From Clostridia bacterium (lineage in GTDB: Bacteria > Bacillota > Clostridia > Oscillospirales > Acutalibacteraceae): 64,000 nucleotides of DNA. The notes under the pieces were generated by a model. That model saw only the letters and a program-made list of their open reading frames with translations, made no database searches and was not told the DNA's origin. The translations under genes and the position numbers were made by a program. Positions 1 to 8,412 of this stretch are shown here, piece by piece; position 1 is the first letter of the stretch; each line of letters starts with the position of its first letter. The stretch spans positions 119,730 to 183,729 of the forward strand of contig JAFQCT010000017.1 of the NCBI GenBank assembly GCA_017399405.1. The letters are read 5' to 3'.

Positions 1-2
1 AA

Positions 3-773
3 AGTTTAGAAAAACTACCTTTATCAGTAGCAAAAAAACTCTCATTTGCTGACCCTTACGCTTGTGCTATCTTCCAACTTGAAAGAATGGAAGATTTAGG
101 TGAAGCACAGAATTTTCGAGTTGAAATGGCAAAGCATAAATGCACAGAACAAGAGGCAAGAAAGTTAGCAAAAGACAATATATTCTCAAAAACAGTTGTT
201 TTCGGTCTTGGTATGACAGGTCTTTTTATTGCAGACCAAATCAGAAGAAATCACCCTGACGCACAAATTTTATTCGTTGGCAGAAGTGATGAAAACTGCA
301 AAAAGGTTACATTTTCAAAAGAGATTACAAATGCCGACTACCTTTGCACATCAGGTCTATCTGAAGAAGAAACAGCACATAAGATTATGGAGAAAATCGG
401 TGGTCGTGCAACTATGTTCGTTGGTACAAGCGGTAGTAATGTTGAACACAGAATCGCATTTCAACACAAAGTACTTGGCTGTAATGGCGTTTATAACAGT
501 TTCTCGTTAGGACCACAAGTAACTTACGATACAATGCCATTTGGCTTCGAAAATCATGTTATTTTCGCATCAATTAACTTTAGACAAGAACATATGGAAA
601 AAGCAATCCAAGTACTTGTTGATTCCCGCTATGACGAAGTTGTTGAGCTCATTGATAAAAAAGAATTTATCAAAGACCCACTCAATGCTTATGAAAACAA
701 AATATTCTGTAAAGGTGCACCTCTTAAAACAGGCGTTATATGGAATAAAGACTATATAGAAGAAGGCAAATAA
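3..773 (+). CDS. medium-chain dehydrogenase-like protein, 3' part (start lies before the window)
   Basis: The reading frame is open from the first bases of the window to the stop at 771-773, so only the C-terminal part is seen. It contains a Rossmann-type glycine motif (VFGLGMTGLF, encoded near 198-227) followed by a region resembling the C-terminal domain of glucose-dehydrogenase-like medium-chain dehydrogenases. No zinc-ligand cluster is visible because the N-terminal half is missing. The stop is 1 base before the ATG of the next gene, a zinc-dependent dehydrogenase, so the two are co-transcribed and probably act on the same sugar-acid or polyol pathway. An ATG at 87 would give a 228-residue protein but lies inside conserved-looking sequence and has no ribosome binding site. 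The substrate cannot be told. Confidence 0.7.
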   Translation, partial: SLEKLPLSVAKKLSFADPYACAIFQLERMEDLGEAQNFRVEMAKHKCTEQEARKLAKDNIFSKTVVFGLGMTGLFIADQIRRNHPDAQILFVGRSDENCKKVTFSKEITNADYLCTSGLSEEETAHKIMEKIGGRATMFVGTSGSNVEHRIAFQHKVLGCNGVYNSFSLGPQVTYDTMPFGFENHVIFASINFRQEHMEKAIQVLVDSRYDEVVELIDKKEFIKDPLNAYENKIFCKGAPLKTGVIWNKDYIEEGK

Positions 774-774
774 A

Positions 775-1794
775 ATGAAAGCAATAGTAATCCCTAATCC
801 AAACGAAATTGAAATTCGTGAAGTATCAATGCCTGAAGTGAAAGAGGGCGAGGCACTTCTTAAAGTTAAATATGTTGGTATCTGCGGTGCCGATGTTGCA
901 TCATTCACAGGTAATCAGCCATTTACAACATATCCAAGAATCCCTGGTCACGAATTTTCAGCAGAGATTGTTGCAATCCCTGAAAATGATAAGGGCTTAA
1001 AAGCAGGGGATATTGTTACTTGTAATCCATATTTTAACTGTGGCACTTGTTACTCTTGTGAGCGTGGATATGTAAATTGTTGTACAGATAATCAGACAAT
1101 GGGTGTTCAACGAGATGGTGCATTCTGTGAGTATATCTCAATGCCTATCGAAAGAATTTATGATGGTAAAGGTCTTTCAGCTCAAGAATTAGCACTTATC
1201 GAGCCATTTGCAATTTCACAACACGCAGTTTCCCGTGCAACTATTAAAGAAACTGACAATGTGCTTGTAATCGGTGCAGGTCCAATCGGACTTTTTGCAC
1301 TCCTTGCTGCAAAGCAGAAATGTAATAGAATCGTAGTTGCTGATATTCTTGACAACCGTCTCCGACTTGCAACAGAATACGGTGCAGACGCGGTTGTTAA
1401 TACAAAAACACAGTCTCTTGAAGAATTTACAAAAGAATTTACTAACGGAAACGGTTTTGATGTTTGTATCGAGGCTTGTGGTGCACCTGAAACATTTTTG
1501 GGTTGTATTGAAAATGCCGCATTTGCTGCTAATATCATTCTCATTGGTAATGGCAAGCGTGAAACTAATTTTGTTCACTCAATAATTCTTAAAAAAGAAT
1601 TAAATATTCACGGTAGCCGTAATGCTTTGAAAGATGACTTTATCAATTTAATTGATATTGTAGCAAGCAAAAAAGCAGACCCTATGAAAATGGTTAGTGG
1701 AGTCTATGATATTGATAATGCCCTTGATGCTTTCAAAGCACTTGCTAACAACGATGGCACACTTGCAAAACTTCTTATAAAAATAGGAGATTAA
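775..1794 (+). CDS. zinc-dependent alcohol/polyol dehydrogenase (MDR family)
   Basis: A 339-residue protein with the full layout of zinc medium-chain dehydrogenases. Catalytic-zinc ligands are visible as Cys37 and the GHE motif at His59-Glu60. A structural-zinc cluster CxxCxxCx7C lies at Cys89, Cys92, Cys95 and Cys103. The NAD-binding motif VIGAGPIGLF is near residues 165-174. Relatives oxidise sorbitol, L-idonate, L-gulonate, galactitol-phosphate or threonine; the exact substrate is not evident. It sits directly before tagaturonate reductase and altronate dehydratase genes, which points to a hexuronate or aldonate intermediate (inference). The ATG follows the previous stop by one base, with only a weak GAAGG upstream, so translation is probably coupled. 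Confidence 0.85.
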   Translation: MKAIVIPNPNEIEIREVSMPEVKEGEALLKVKYVGICGADVASFTGNQPFTTYPRIPGHEFSAEIVAIPENDKGLKAGDIVTCNPYFNCGTCYSCERGYVNCCTDNQTMGVQRDGAFCEYISMPIERIYDGKGLSAQELALIEPFAISQHAVSRATIKETDNVLVIGAGPIGLFALLAAKQKCNRIVVADILDNRLRLATEYGADAVVNTKTQSLEEFTKEFTNGNGFDVCIEACGAPETFLGCIENAAFAANIILIGNGKRETNFVHSIILKKELNIHGSRNALKDDFINLIDIVASKKADPMKMVSGVYDIDNALDAFKALANNDGTLAKLLIKIGD

Positions 1795-1795
1795 T

Positions 1796-3112
1796 ATGAA
1801 AGAAACAGTAATTCAATTTGGTGAAGGTAATTTCCTTCGTGGTTTTTTCGACTATTTCCTTCATAAGATGAACCAAAAAGGTCTTTATGATGGTAAAGCC
1901 GTTGTTGTTCAACCAATCTCTATTGGTAGGGCAGCAGACCTAAACGCTCAAAATTGTAAATACAATCTTTATTTAAGAGGTATTCAGAATGGTGAAATCG
2001 TTAAGGAGCACACATTTGTTGAATCTATTTCAAGATGTGTTGACCCATATAAAAATTTTGAAGATTACATTTCACTTGCTGATAACCCTGATTTCCGTTT
2101 TATCGTTTCAAATACAACTGAGGCAGGCATTGAGTTCGTTGATACTTGCAAATTCCAAGATAAACCTGCTTTGTCATTTCCCGGCAAACTTACACAACTC
2201 CTTTACAGGCGTTATAAAAACGGACTTAATGGATTTGTAATTCTTGCTTGCGAGCTTATTGATAATAATGGTACAGAACTTAAAAAATGTGTTCTTAAAT
2301 ATGCAGAACTTTGGGATTTAGGTGCTGATTTTGTCACTTGGCTTGAAAACGAAAATCATTTTATCAATACTCTTGTTGATAGAATTGTTACAGGATATCC
2401 AAACGACGAAACAAAAGAAATGCACCCTGACGACAAATTCCTTGATACAGCAGAAATTTTTCACCTTTGGGTTATCGAAGGCAACTTCGAAGACGAGTTC
2501 CCGCTTAAAAAAGCAGGCTTTAATGTCGTATGGACAGACGATGCAAAGCCATATAAGAAAATCAAGGTAAGAATTCTTAACGGTGCCCATACTTCACTTG
2601 TTGCAGGTGCGTTACTTTCAGAAATTGAAACAGTAGGAGAAGCGATGAACAAAGAGCTTACTTCTGCATTCCTCAACAAAGCAATGAAAGAAGAAATCTT
2701 GTCAACAATTGGCGAAAATGAAGACAGTATCGCATTTGCAAATAATGTGTTTGACCGTTTCAAAAACCCATTCATTCAACATAAATGGCGTTCAATCGCG
2801 TTAAACTCAGTTAGCAAATATTCAGTACGCGTTTTGCCAACACTCCTTGAGTATAAAGAGAAAAACGGTGAGTATCCAAAACTTCTCACTATGTCATTAG
2901 CATATCTTCTTTATTTCTATAAAAATGATGACCCTGATGATGCAACAGATGTTGTTACAACAATGAAAAATGATAGTATTGCAGAAATTCTCGCAAATGT
3001 ATCGTTATGGCAGAATGACCTTTCAGATATGACAGAAATCGTGACTGAATACTATAACAAAATCGACACTCTCGGTGCAAAGGAAACAATGAAATGGATT
3101 GTATCACAATAA
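1796..3112 (+). CDS. uxaB: tagaturonate reductase / altronate oxidoreductase
   Basis: A 438-residue protein of the mannitol dehydrogenase family. The N-terminus has the nucleotide-binding start IQFGEGNFLRGFF, and the C-terminal helical domain carries KVRILNGAHTSL near residues 256-267, which holds the catalytic lysine-asparagine-histidine region of this family. In the isomerase pathway UxaB reduces D-tagaturonate to D-altronate with NADH in the cytoplasm. An altronate dehydratase gene immediately downstream, overlapping by 19 bases, supports this over mannitol or fructuronate activity. The start is set by AGGAG about 8 bases upstream. Fructuronate reductase (UxuB) is the main alternative; the adjacent UxaA makes UxaB the better name. 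Confidence 0.85.
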   Translation: MKETVIQFGEGNFLRGFFDYFLHKMNQKGLYDGKAVVVQPISIGRAADLNAQNCKYNLYLRGIQNGEIVKEHTFVESISRCVDPYKNFEDYISLADNPDFRFIVSNTTEAGIEFVDTCKFQDKPALSFPGKLTQLLYRRYKNGLNGFVILACELIDNNGTELKKCVLKYAELWDLGADFVTWLENENHFINTLVDRIVTGYPNDETKEMHPDDKFLDTAEIFHLWVIEGNFEDEFPLKKAGFNVVWTDDAKPYKKIKVRILNGAHTSLVAGALLSEIETVGEAMNKELTSAFLNKAMKEEILSTIGENEDSIAFANNVFDRFKNPFIQHKWRSIALNSVSKYSVRVLPTLLEYKEKNGEYPKLLTMSLAYLLYFYKNDDPDDATDVVTTMKNDSIAEILANVSLWQNDLSDMTEIVTEYYNKIDTLGAKETMKWIVSQ

Positions 3113-4467
3113 ACGAAAAAGATAATGTCTGCGTAAACCTCGAAACAGGCCATAAAATCGCAATTTGCGATATAGAAAAAGGTGCAGATATTATTAAATA
3201 TGGCTACCCAATCGGATTTGCAACCGAAAATATCAAAAAAGGCGACTCTGTTCATTCTCATAATATGAAAACAAAGTTAGGGGACATTCTATCTTATGAA
3301 TACAAACCAACCTTTGAAGAACTTGCACCAAAAAAGCCTTTTACAATCAAAGCTTTCGTCCGTGAAAATGGTGATATAGGCATAAGAAATGATATTTGGA
3401 TTATTCCCACAGTTGGTTGTGTAAACAGTATTGCAAAACAATTAGCCGAAAAAACAGGTGCAATTTATTTTTCGCATCCATACGGTTGTAGTCAGTTAGG
3501 CGACGATATGAAAGTTACCCAACTTGTTCTTCGCGGACTTATCAATCACCCAAATGCAGGTGGTGTGTTGGTACTTGGACTTGGCTGTGAAAACAATAAT
3601 TTAGGCGAAATGAAAGCAGTTTTAGGCTTGTGGAACGAAAACAGAGTGAAATTTCTTTCCGTGCAGGATTGTGAAGATGAATTGGAACAAGGAATTGCAC
3701 TTATAAATGAATTAAAAGAATACACCTCAAAGGATAAGCGTGAAGAAGTATCTGTTTCAAAACTTAAAATCGGACTTAAATGTGGTGGCTCTGACGGATT
3801 TTCAGGAATTACTGCAAACGCAGTTGTAGGTAAGGTTACCGACGAAATCTGTGCTATGGGAGGTACTGCAGTTCTTACCGAAGTTCCTGAAATGTTCGGG
3901 GCAGAAACCGTACTTTTTGACAGATGTATAAATAAAGAAGTTTTTGATAAAAGCGTAAATCTTATCAATAATTTCAAGCAATATTTCAAAGACCACGGTG
4001 AGCCTGTTTCTGAAAATCCATCTCCCGGTAATAAAGAGGGTGGAATCACTACGCTTGAAGAAAAATCTCTCGGTTGTGTGCAAAAGGGTGGTACAGCTCC
4101 GGTTGTTGATGTGCTCAACTATGGCGAAACTCTCACAAAATCCGGTCTTAATCTTCTTAACGGACCGGGTAATGATATTGTCTCAATTACAAATCTTTCT
4201 GCAGTTGGTTGTCATCTTGTGTTATTTACAACCGGTAGGGGAACACCACTCGGCGGACCTGTGCCAACAGTTAAAATCGCATCTAATGACACTATCGCAA
4301 CAAAAAAGAATCATTGGATTGATTATTCTGCTTATGGCTTTGACAATCAAGCGAAGGCAGACGAATTATTAGACCTTATCAAACGAGTTGCCAATGGTGA
4401 ACTCACAAAAAATGAGGTTCAGGGTAATCGTGAAATTGCAATATTTAAGGACGGAGTGACATTATGA
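3094..4467 (+). CDS. uxaA: altronate dehydratase (UxaA family)
   Basis: A 457-residue protein with an N-terminal SAF-like domain (about residues 1-70) and the C-terminal galactarate/altronate dehydratase domain. Family motifs include RNDIWIIPTVGCVN near 99-112, HPYGCSQLG near 129-137 and LGLGCENN near 155-162; the cysteines are candidates for the iron site of this family. The enzyme converts D-altronate to 2-keto-3-deoxygluconate. The gene overlaps the end of uxaB and shares an ATGA overlap with the next gene, so all are translated from one message. It is slightly shorter than the roughly 495-residue enterobacterial enzyme. Confidence 0.88.
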   Translation: MDCITINEKDNVCVNLETGHKIAICDIEKGADIIKYGYPIGFATENIKKGDSVHSHNMKTKLGDILSYEYKPTFEELAPKKPFTIKAFVRENGDIGIRNDIWIIPTVGCVNSIAKQLAEKTGAIYFSHPYGCSQLGDDMKVTQLVLRGLINHPNAGGVLVLGLGCENNNLGEMKAVLGLWNENRVKFLSVQDCEDELEQGIALINELKEYTSKDKREEVSVSKLKIGLKCGGSDGFSGITANAVVGKVTDEICAMGGTAVLTEVPEMFGAETVLFDRCINKEVFDKSVNLINNFKQYFKDHGEPVSENPSPGNKEGGITTLEEKSLGCVQKGGTAPVVDVLNYGETLTKSGLNLLNGPGNDIVSITNLSAVGCHLVLFTTGRGTPLGGPVPTVKIASNDTIATKKNHWIDYSAYGFDNQAKADELLDLIKRVANGELTKNEVQGNREIAIFKDGVTL

Positions 4468-5330
4468 TTATTGATGCACACGCTCATTTATGGAAAAAAC
4501 AAAACGGGTTAGTAAATGGCAAACCAGTTTATGATATTGGTGGCGGTAAAAGTGATTTCGGCGGAGAAATCAAACAAATGATACCCCCATATATGACAGA
4601 CGGTGAAAATACAGTAGAACGCTTTCTTGCCAATATGGATTATGCAGGGGTTTCGGGTGCTGTAATTACACAAGAATATATAGATGGTAATCAGGATGAA
4701 TACTTGCTTACTTGCAAAAGTGACAGAATTAAAATCTGCACATTATATCAAGAAAAGCCAATGGGGGATATAAGCCAGTTTAACGGAATTAAAATCTGTG
4801 CAGGCCGACTTCAAGACAAAAATCTCCTCAACCACATTGAACCATTCAAACTTGCAAATGATAACGGCAAATTTATTTCAATAGACCTTGCTGATGGCGA
4901 CGAGCAAACTTTAATGATGCAAAAAATTATTGATATGTTTCCAGACCTTAAAATCGCAATCGGACATTTCGGTATGGTTACCCGTGACAATTGGCTCGAA
5001 CAGATAAAACTTGCAAAGAATAAAAATGTTTTCATTGAAAGTGGTGGAATAACTTGGCTTTTCAATAGTGAGTTTTACCCATATCCATCTGCAATTAAAG
5101 CGATGATTGAGTCTGCAAATCTTGTGGGTTACGATAAACTTATGTGGGGTAGCGATTACCCTCGCACAATGACTGCAATCACATATAAAATGAGTCTTGA
5201 TTTCATAGAAAAATCGACAGAAATCAACCCAGAAAACAAAAAACTGATTCTCGGCGAAAACGCAAGAAATTTCTATGGATTCAAAGACCTTCCAATCCCA
5301 CAAAAAATCAAAAATATAGTCGAAGACTAA
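4464..5330 (+). CDS. amidohydrolase family protein (Amidohydro_2-type TIM barrel), possible lactonase
   Basis: A 288-residue protein starting with the metal-binding motif DAHAHLW (His6 and His8). Further family signatures are IGHFGM near residue 166 and MWGSDYP near 225, the latter containing the usual catalytic aspartate. This subgroup includes lactonases for sugar acids and decarboxylases. Lying last in an operon with uxaB and uxaA, joined by an ATGA overlap, it could open an aldonate or uronate lactone feeding the pathway (inference). The reaction cannot be settled from sequence. A strong terminator follows within 5 bases. Confidence 0.75.
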   Translation: MIIDAHAHLWKKQNGLVNGKPVYDIGGGKSDFGGEIKQMIPPYMTDGENTVERFLANMDYAGVSGAVITQEYIDGNQDEYLLTCKSDRIKICTLYQEKPMGDISQFNGIKICAGRLQDKNLLNHIEPFKLANDNGKFISIDLADGDEQTLMMQKIIDMFPDLKIAIGHFGMVTRDNWLEQIKLAKNKNVFIESGGITWLFNSEFYPYPSAIKAMIESANLVGYDKLMWGSDYPRTMTAITYKMSLDFIEKSTEINPENKKLILGENARNFYGFKDLPIPQKIKNIVED

Positions 5331-5334
5331 AAAT

Positions 5335-5365
5335 AACACCCACCATTTTTGGTGGGTGTTTTCTT
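5335..5365 (+). terminator. rho-independent terminator of the uronate operon
   Basis: A perfect 10-bp stem (5335-5344 with 5351-5360) encloses a short A/T loop and is followed by TTCTT. It directly follows the amidohydrolase stop codon. Confidence 0.92.
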
Positions 5366-5429
5366 ATGTACAAACCGTCGCACATGGACGAAGAGTTCTC
5401 GTCTTTCTGAAAACTAAATACAACGAATA

Positions 5430-5459
5430 AAACCCACACATCAAAGGATGTATGGGTTT
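5430..5459 (-). terminator. stranded terminator of the tRNA-Ser operon
   Basis: Arms 5430-5442 and 5447-5459 pair over 13 positions. The only non-Watson-Crick pair becomes a G-U wobble in minus-strand RNA, and the T-rich tail (TTTATT) also lies on the minus-strand side. It ends 3 bases from the relic tRNA 3' end at 5463. This fits the original terminator of the tRNA-Ser operon, now about 42 kb away from its gene because of the island insertion. Confidence 0.75.
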
Positions 5460-5461
5460 CA

Positions 5462-5485
5462 TTGGCGCAGAAGGAGAGACTCGAA
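5462..5485 (-). repeat. island attachment site, left (24-bp copy of the tRNA-Ser(GCT) 3' end)
   Basis: These 24 bases are identical to 47585-47608. Read on the minus strand they give the end of the T loop, the T-stem 3' arm, the 7-base acceptor arm, the discriminator G and CCA of tRNA-Ser(GCT). The rest of the tRNA is absent here. A direct-repeat tRNA 3' end is the classic trace of tyrosine-recombinase integration. Confidence 0.9.
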
Positions 5486-5580
5486 ATATGATAAAGGGAT
5501 TTCACCAACTTTCACAAAGTCCCACAAAGCCTTATATATCAACGATTTCAGCACTTTGACCTTTCATCAACTTTCACGAA

Positions 5581-5623
5581 AATAAACCGCATTTTACAAA
5601 AATAAACCGCAAATAAACCGCAA
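5581..5623 (+). repeat. ATAAACCGCA repeats, candidate integrase arm sites (left end)
   Basis: The motif ATAAACCGCA occurs at 5582, 5602 and 5613. The last two form a tandem pair with 11-bp period that is identical over 22 bp to a pair at 47495-47516, inside the other island end. Shared short repeats inside both ends fit arm-type binding sites of a tyrosine integrase (inference). Confidence 0.6.
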
Positions 5624-5700
5624 GAATTTAGTTTAAGAGTGTCACAAATCGACAAGAACATACGATTTATATATATTAAGGTTAATTACATCAAATATAA

Positions 5701-5770
5701 TTCAATTTAATCATTTTTGCAAATTTGATTAAATTAAATCGTTGACATTAAATTGAAATGCGTATATAAT
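5701..5770 (+). promoter_or_regulatory. promoter of the fic-hsd operon with nested inverted repeats
   Basis: A consensus promoter has TTGACA at 5742-5747, a 17-base spacer and TATAAT at 5765-5770, about 48 bases before fic. Upstream, AATTTAATCA (about 5705) is mirrored by TGATTAAATT (about 5726). TTCAATTTAAT at 5701 is mirrored by ATTAAATTGAA inside the promoter spacer (5747-5757). Such symmetry over a promoter suggests a repressor site; the winged-helix end of the Fic protein is one candidate binder (inference). Confidence 0.75.
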
Positions 5771-5818
5771 ATTACTTGTAGAATTATAATAACAAAGATG
5801 ATTTAAGGAGATAGTTCT

Positions 5819-6874
5819 ATGAGAAATTACGATTTCAATAACAAGTGGCAAGCATTGTTGACACCTGAAATTGTGTCCTTGCTTTCAAAAATACATGAAT
5901 ATAAAGGCGAACAAAATCTTTTTATCGAAGCAAAAAGCGATTCGCTTACTCAACTTGTAGAAATTGCTAAAATTCAAAGTACAGAGGCGTCAAATAAAAT
6001 TGAAGGTATTTACACCTCTGATGACCGTATAAAAAAACTTGTTACAAATAAGGCAATACCCAAATCTCGACACGAGCAAGAAATTGCGGGGTATCGTGAT
6101 GTGTTAGCAACCATCCACGAAAGCCACGATTATATCCCTGTAAAACCCGCTATTATTTTGCAGTTGCATCGCGATTTGTATAAATTCAGTGGCAAGTCAA
6201 TCGGTGGAACATACAAAAACTCTGATAATGTTATTGCAGAAACGGATGAAAACGGTAATCGTTTTGTTCGATTTCAACCTGTTCCTGCTTGGGAGACAGC
6301 CGAATCAATCAATAACCTTTGCGAAGCATTTGATGATGCGTTGAATAGAAATGAAGTCGACCCATTACTGTTAATCCCTATGTTTATTCTCGATTTTCTT
6401 TGTATACACCCCTTTAATGATGGTAACGGAAGAATGAGCAGACTTTTAACGCTACTCTTACTGTATCGTGCAGGGTATATCGTTGGTAAATATATCAGTA
6501 TTGAAAAAGTCATTGAAAATTCAAAAGAAACCTATTACGAAGCTCTTCAAAGCAGTTCATTAGATTGGCACGAAGAAAAAAATGATTATTCTCATTTTGT
6601 GCAGTATACATTAGGCGTTATATTGTCAGCATATCGCGAATTCTCAACACGAGTTCAGACCTTGACTATGAGCAATATGTCCAAGCCCGATAGAATTCGT
6701 GAAATTATTAAAGAAACTCTTGGTCAGATTACAAAAACAGAGCTTATGGCAAAATGTCCTGATATTAGTCAGGTTACAGTTCAGCGAACACTTAACGATT
6801 TGCTTAAAAACGGCGAAATAATTAAACTTAGTGGTGGCAGATACACATCTTATATTTGGAACGGAGATAAATAA
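5819..6874 (+). CDS. Fic family protein with C-terminal winged helix
   Basis: A 351-residue protein with an N-terminal Fic_N region and a Fic core carrying the complete active-site motif HPFNDGNGR at residues 197-205. Fic enzymes transfer AMP or other nucleotide moieties to proteins. An inhibitory-helix motif SNKIEG at residues 58-63 matches the S/TxxxE-G/N pattern, making it a self-inhibited class II Fic with its own antitoxin helix. The C-terminal 70 residues look like a winged-helix DNA-binding domain. It is the first gene of a type I restriction operon, 2 bases before hsdM. Fic proteins often accompany type I systems, but their role there is not established. The start follows AAGGAG. Confidence 0.88.
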   Translation: MRNYDFNNKWQALLTPEIVSLLSKIHEYKGEQNLFIEAKSDSLTQLVEIAKIQSTEASNKIEGIYTSDDRIKKLVTNKAIPKSRHEQEIAGYRDVLATIHESHDYIPVKPAIILQLHRDLYKFSGKSIGGTYKNSDNVIAETDENGNRFVRFQPVPAWETAESINNLCEAFDDALNRNEVDPLLLIPMFILDFLCIHPFNDGNGRMSRLLTLLLLYRAGYIVGKYISIEKVIENSKETYYEALQSSSLDWHEEKNDYSHFVQYTLGVILSAYREFSTRVQTLTMSNMSKPDRIREIIKETLGQITKTELMAKCPDISQVTVQRTLNDLLKNGEIIKLSGGRYTSYIWNGDK

Positions 6875-6876
6875 TT

Positions 6877-8412
6877 ATGATTACAGGTGAACTTAAAAAT
6901 AGAATCGATAGTTTGTGGGATACTTTCGCAGCAGGTGGGCTTGTAAATCCCCTTGATGTTATAGAGCAAATCACATATCTTATGTTTATTCACGATTTAG
7001 ACGATGCCGATAACCTTCGTGCAAAAGAAAGTGCAATGTTAGGCCTTCCTTATGAAAGCATTTTTGCCGACGAAGTTACAATTGGCGACCGAAAAGTTAA
7101 TGGTAAAAATCTTAAGTGGTCAGTATTCCACGATTATCCGGCAGGGCAGATGTATACCATTATGCAAGAGCAGGTGTTCCCATTTATCAAGAATCTTGAC
7201 GGTAAGAAAAACAGTGCCTATTCAAAATATATGGATGACGCTATTTTCAAGTTGCCAACACCATTGCTCTTGTCAAAAGTAGTTGATGCACTTGACGATA
7301 TCTATGACTTTATGCAGAAGTCAGACGATAAAGATGTCCGTGGCGATGTTTATGAGTATTTGCTCAATAAGATTGCACAGTCAGGTCTTAACGGACAGTT
7401 CCGCACACCTCGTCATATTATCAAAATGATGGTTGAGCTTATGAGTCCTAAGCCAGACGATGTTATCTGCGACCCCGCTTGTGGTACAAGTGGATTTTTG
7501 GTGTCAGCAGGGGAATACCTCAAAGATACATATAAAGAAGAAATCTTCTTCAATAAAGTCAAAAAAGACCACTATATGAATCATATGTTCTTCGGTTACG
7601 ATATGGATAGAACTATGCTTCGTATCGGTGCTATGAATATGATGACACACGGTGTTGAAAGTCCGTTTATTGAATATCGCGACAGTCTTTCAGACCAGAA
7701 TGCCGATAAGGACAAGTATTCACTTATTCTTGCAAACCCACCATTCAAAGGTAGTCTTGATTACGACACCGTTTCTGCCGATTTGCTTAAAGTGTGTAAA
7801 ACAAAGAAAACAGAATTATTGTTCCTTGCATTGTTCTTGCGTATGCTAAAAATCGGTGGCAGATGTGCTTGTATTGTACCTGATGGTGTTCTTTTCGGTT
7901 CATCAACTGCACACAAGGCAATCCGTAAAGAGATTATCGAGAACAACCGACTTGAAGCAGTAATTTCAATGCCTTCAGGCGTGTTTAAGCCATACGCAGG
8001 TGTGTCAACAGCCATTCTTATTTTCACAAAAACAGGCCACGGTGGAACAGACAATGTGTGGTTTTATGATATGAAAGCCGACGGATATTCACTTGACGAT
8101 AAACGCTCACCTATAGCCGAAAATGATATCCCAGATATCATCGCAAGATTCAAGTCTATCAATAATGTAGGGGACGACGACCTCGGCGTCCCGTATGAAG
8201 AATCTCAAAACCCACGCACAGCACAAAGCTTTTTCGTACCAAAAGACGAAATCGTGCAGAACGACTACGACCTTTCAATCAATAAATATAAAAAGACCGA
8301 GTATGTGCCTGTTGAATACCCACCAACAAGCGAAATCCTCGCCGAATTGTTTGAATTAGAAACAAACATAACCAACGGACTAAAAGAATTGGAGAAGATG
8401 TTAGATGAATAA
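6877..8412 (+). CDS. hsdM: type I restriction-modification methyltransferase subunit
   Basis: A 511-residue N6-adenine methyltransferase. An N-terminal helical HsdM domain precedes the catalytic domain with the S-adenosylmethionine motif DPACGTSGFL near residue 200 and the catalytic NPPF motif near 287-290. With HsdS it methylates adenine in a bipartite recognition site, protecting host DNA. Length is normal for the family. The start lies 2 bases after the fic stop, and the end overlaps the next gene by 8 bases, so the operon is tightly packed. Confidence 0.95.
   Translation: MITGELKNRIDSLWDTFAAGGLVNPLDVIEQITYLMFIHDLDDADNLRAKESAMLGLPYESIFADEVTIGDRKVNGKNLKWSVFHDYPAGQMYTIMQEQVFPFIKNLDGKKNSAYSKYMDDAIFKLPTPLLLSKVVDALDDIYDFMQKSDDKDVRGDVYEYLLNKIAQSGLNGQFRTPRHIIKMMVELMSPKPDDVICDPACGTSGFLVSAGEYLKDTYKEEIFFNKVKKDHYMNHMFFGYDMDRTMLRIGAMNMMTHGVESPFIEYRDSLSDQNADKDKYSLILANPPFKGSLDYDTVSADLLKVCKTKKTELLFLALFLRMLKIGGRCACIVPDGVLFGSSTAHKAIRKEIIENNRLEAVISMPSGVFKPYAGVSTAILIFTKTGHGGTDNVWFYDMKADGYSLDDKRSPIAENDIPDIIARFKSINNVGDDDLGVPYEESQNPRTAQSFFVPKDEIVQNDYDLSINKYKKTEYVPVEYPPTSEILAELFELETNITNGLKELEKMLDE

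Noticed and set aside
3546-4118. Minus-strand 190-codon frame inside uxaA
   Set aside because: Long but Ser/Pro-rich and entirely inside a clearly conserved gene; no upstream signals.
5308-5508. Minus-strand 66-codon frame over the operon terminator and left attachment site
   Set aside because: It overlaps the terminator hairpin, the stranded tRNA terminator and the tRNA relic; no ribosome binding site.
5581-5623. Short CRISPR-like array
   Set aside because: Motifs are only about 10 bp at irregular or 11-bp spacing, without spacers or cas genes; better explained as integrase arm sites.
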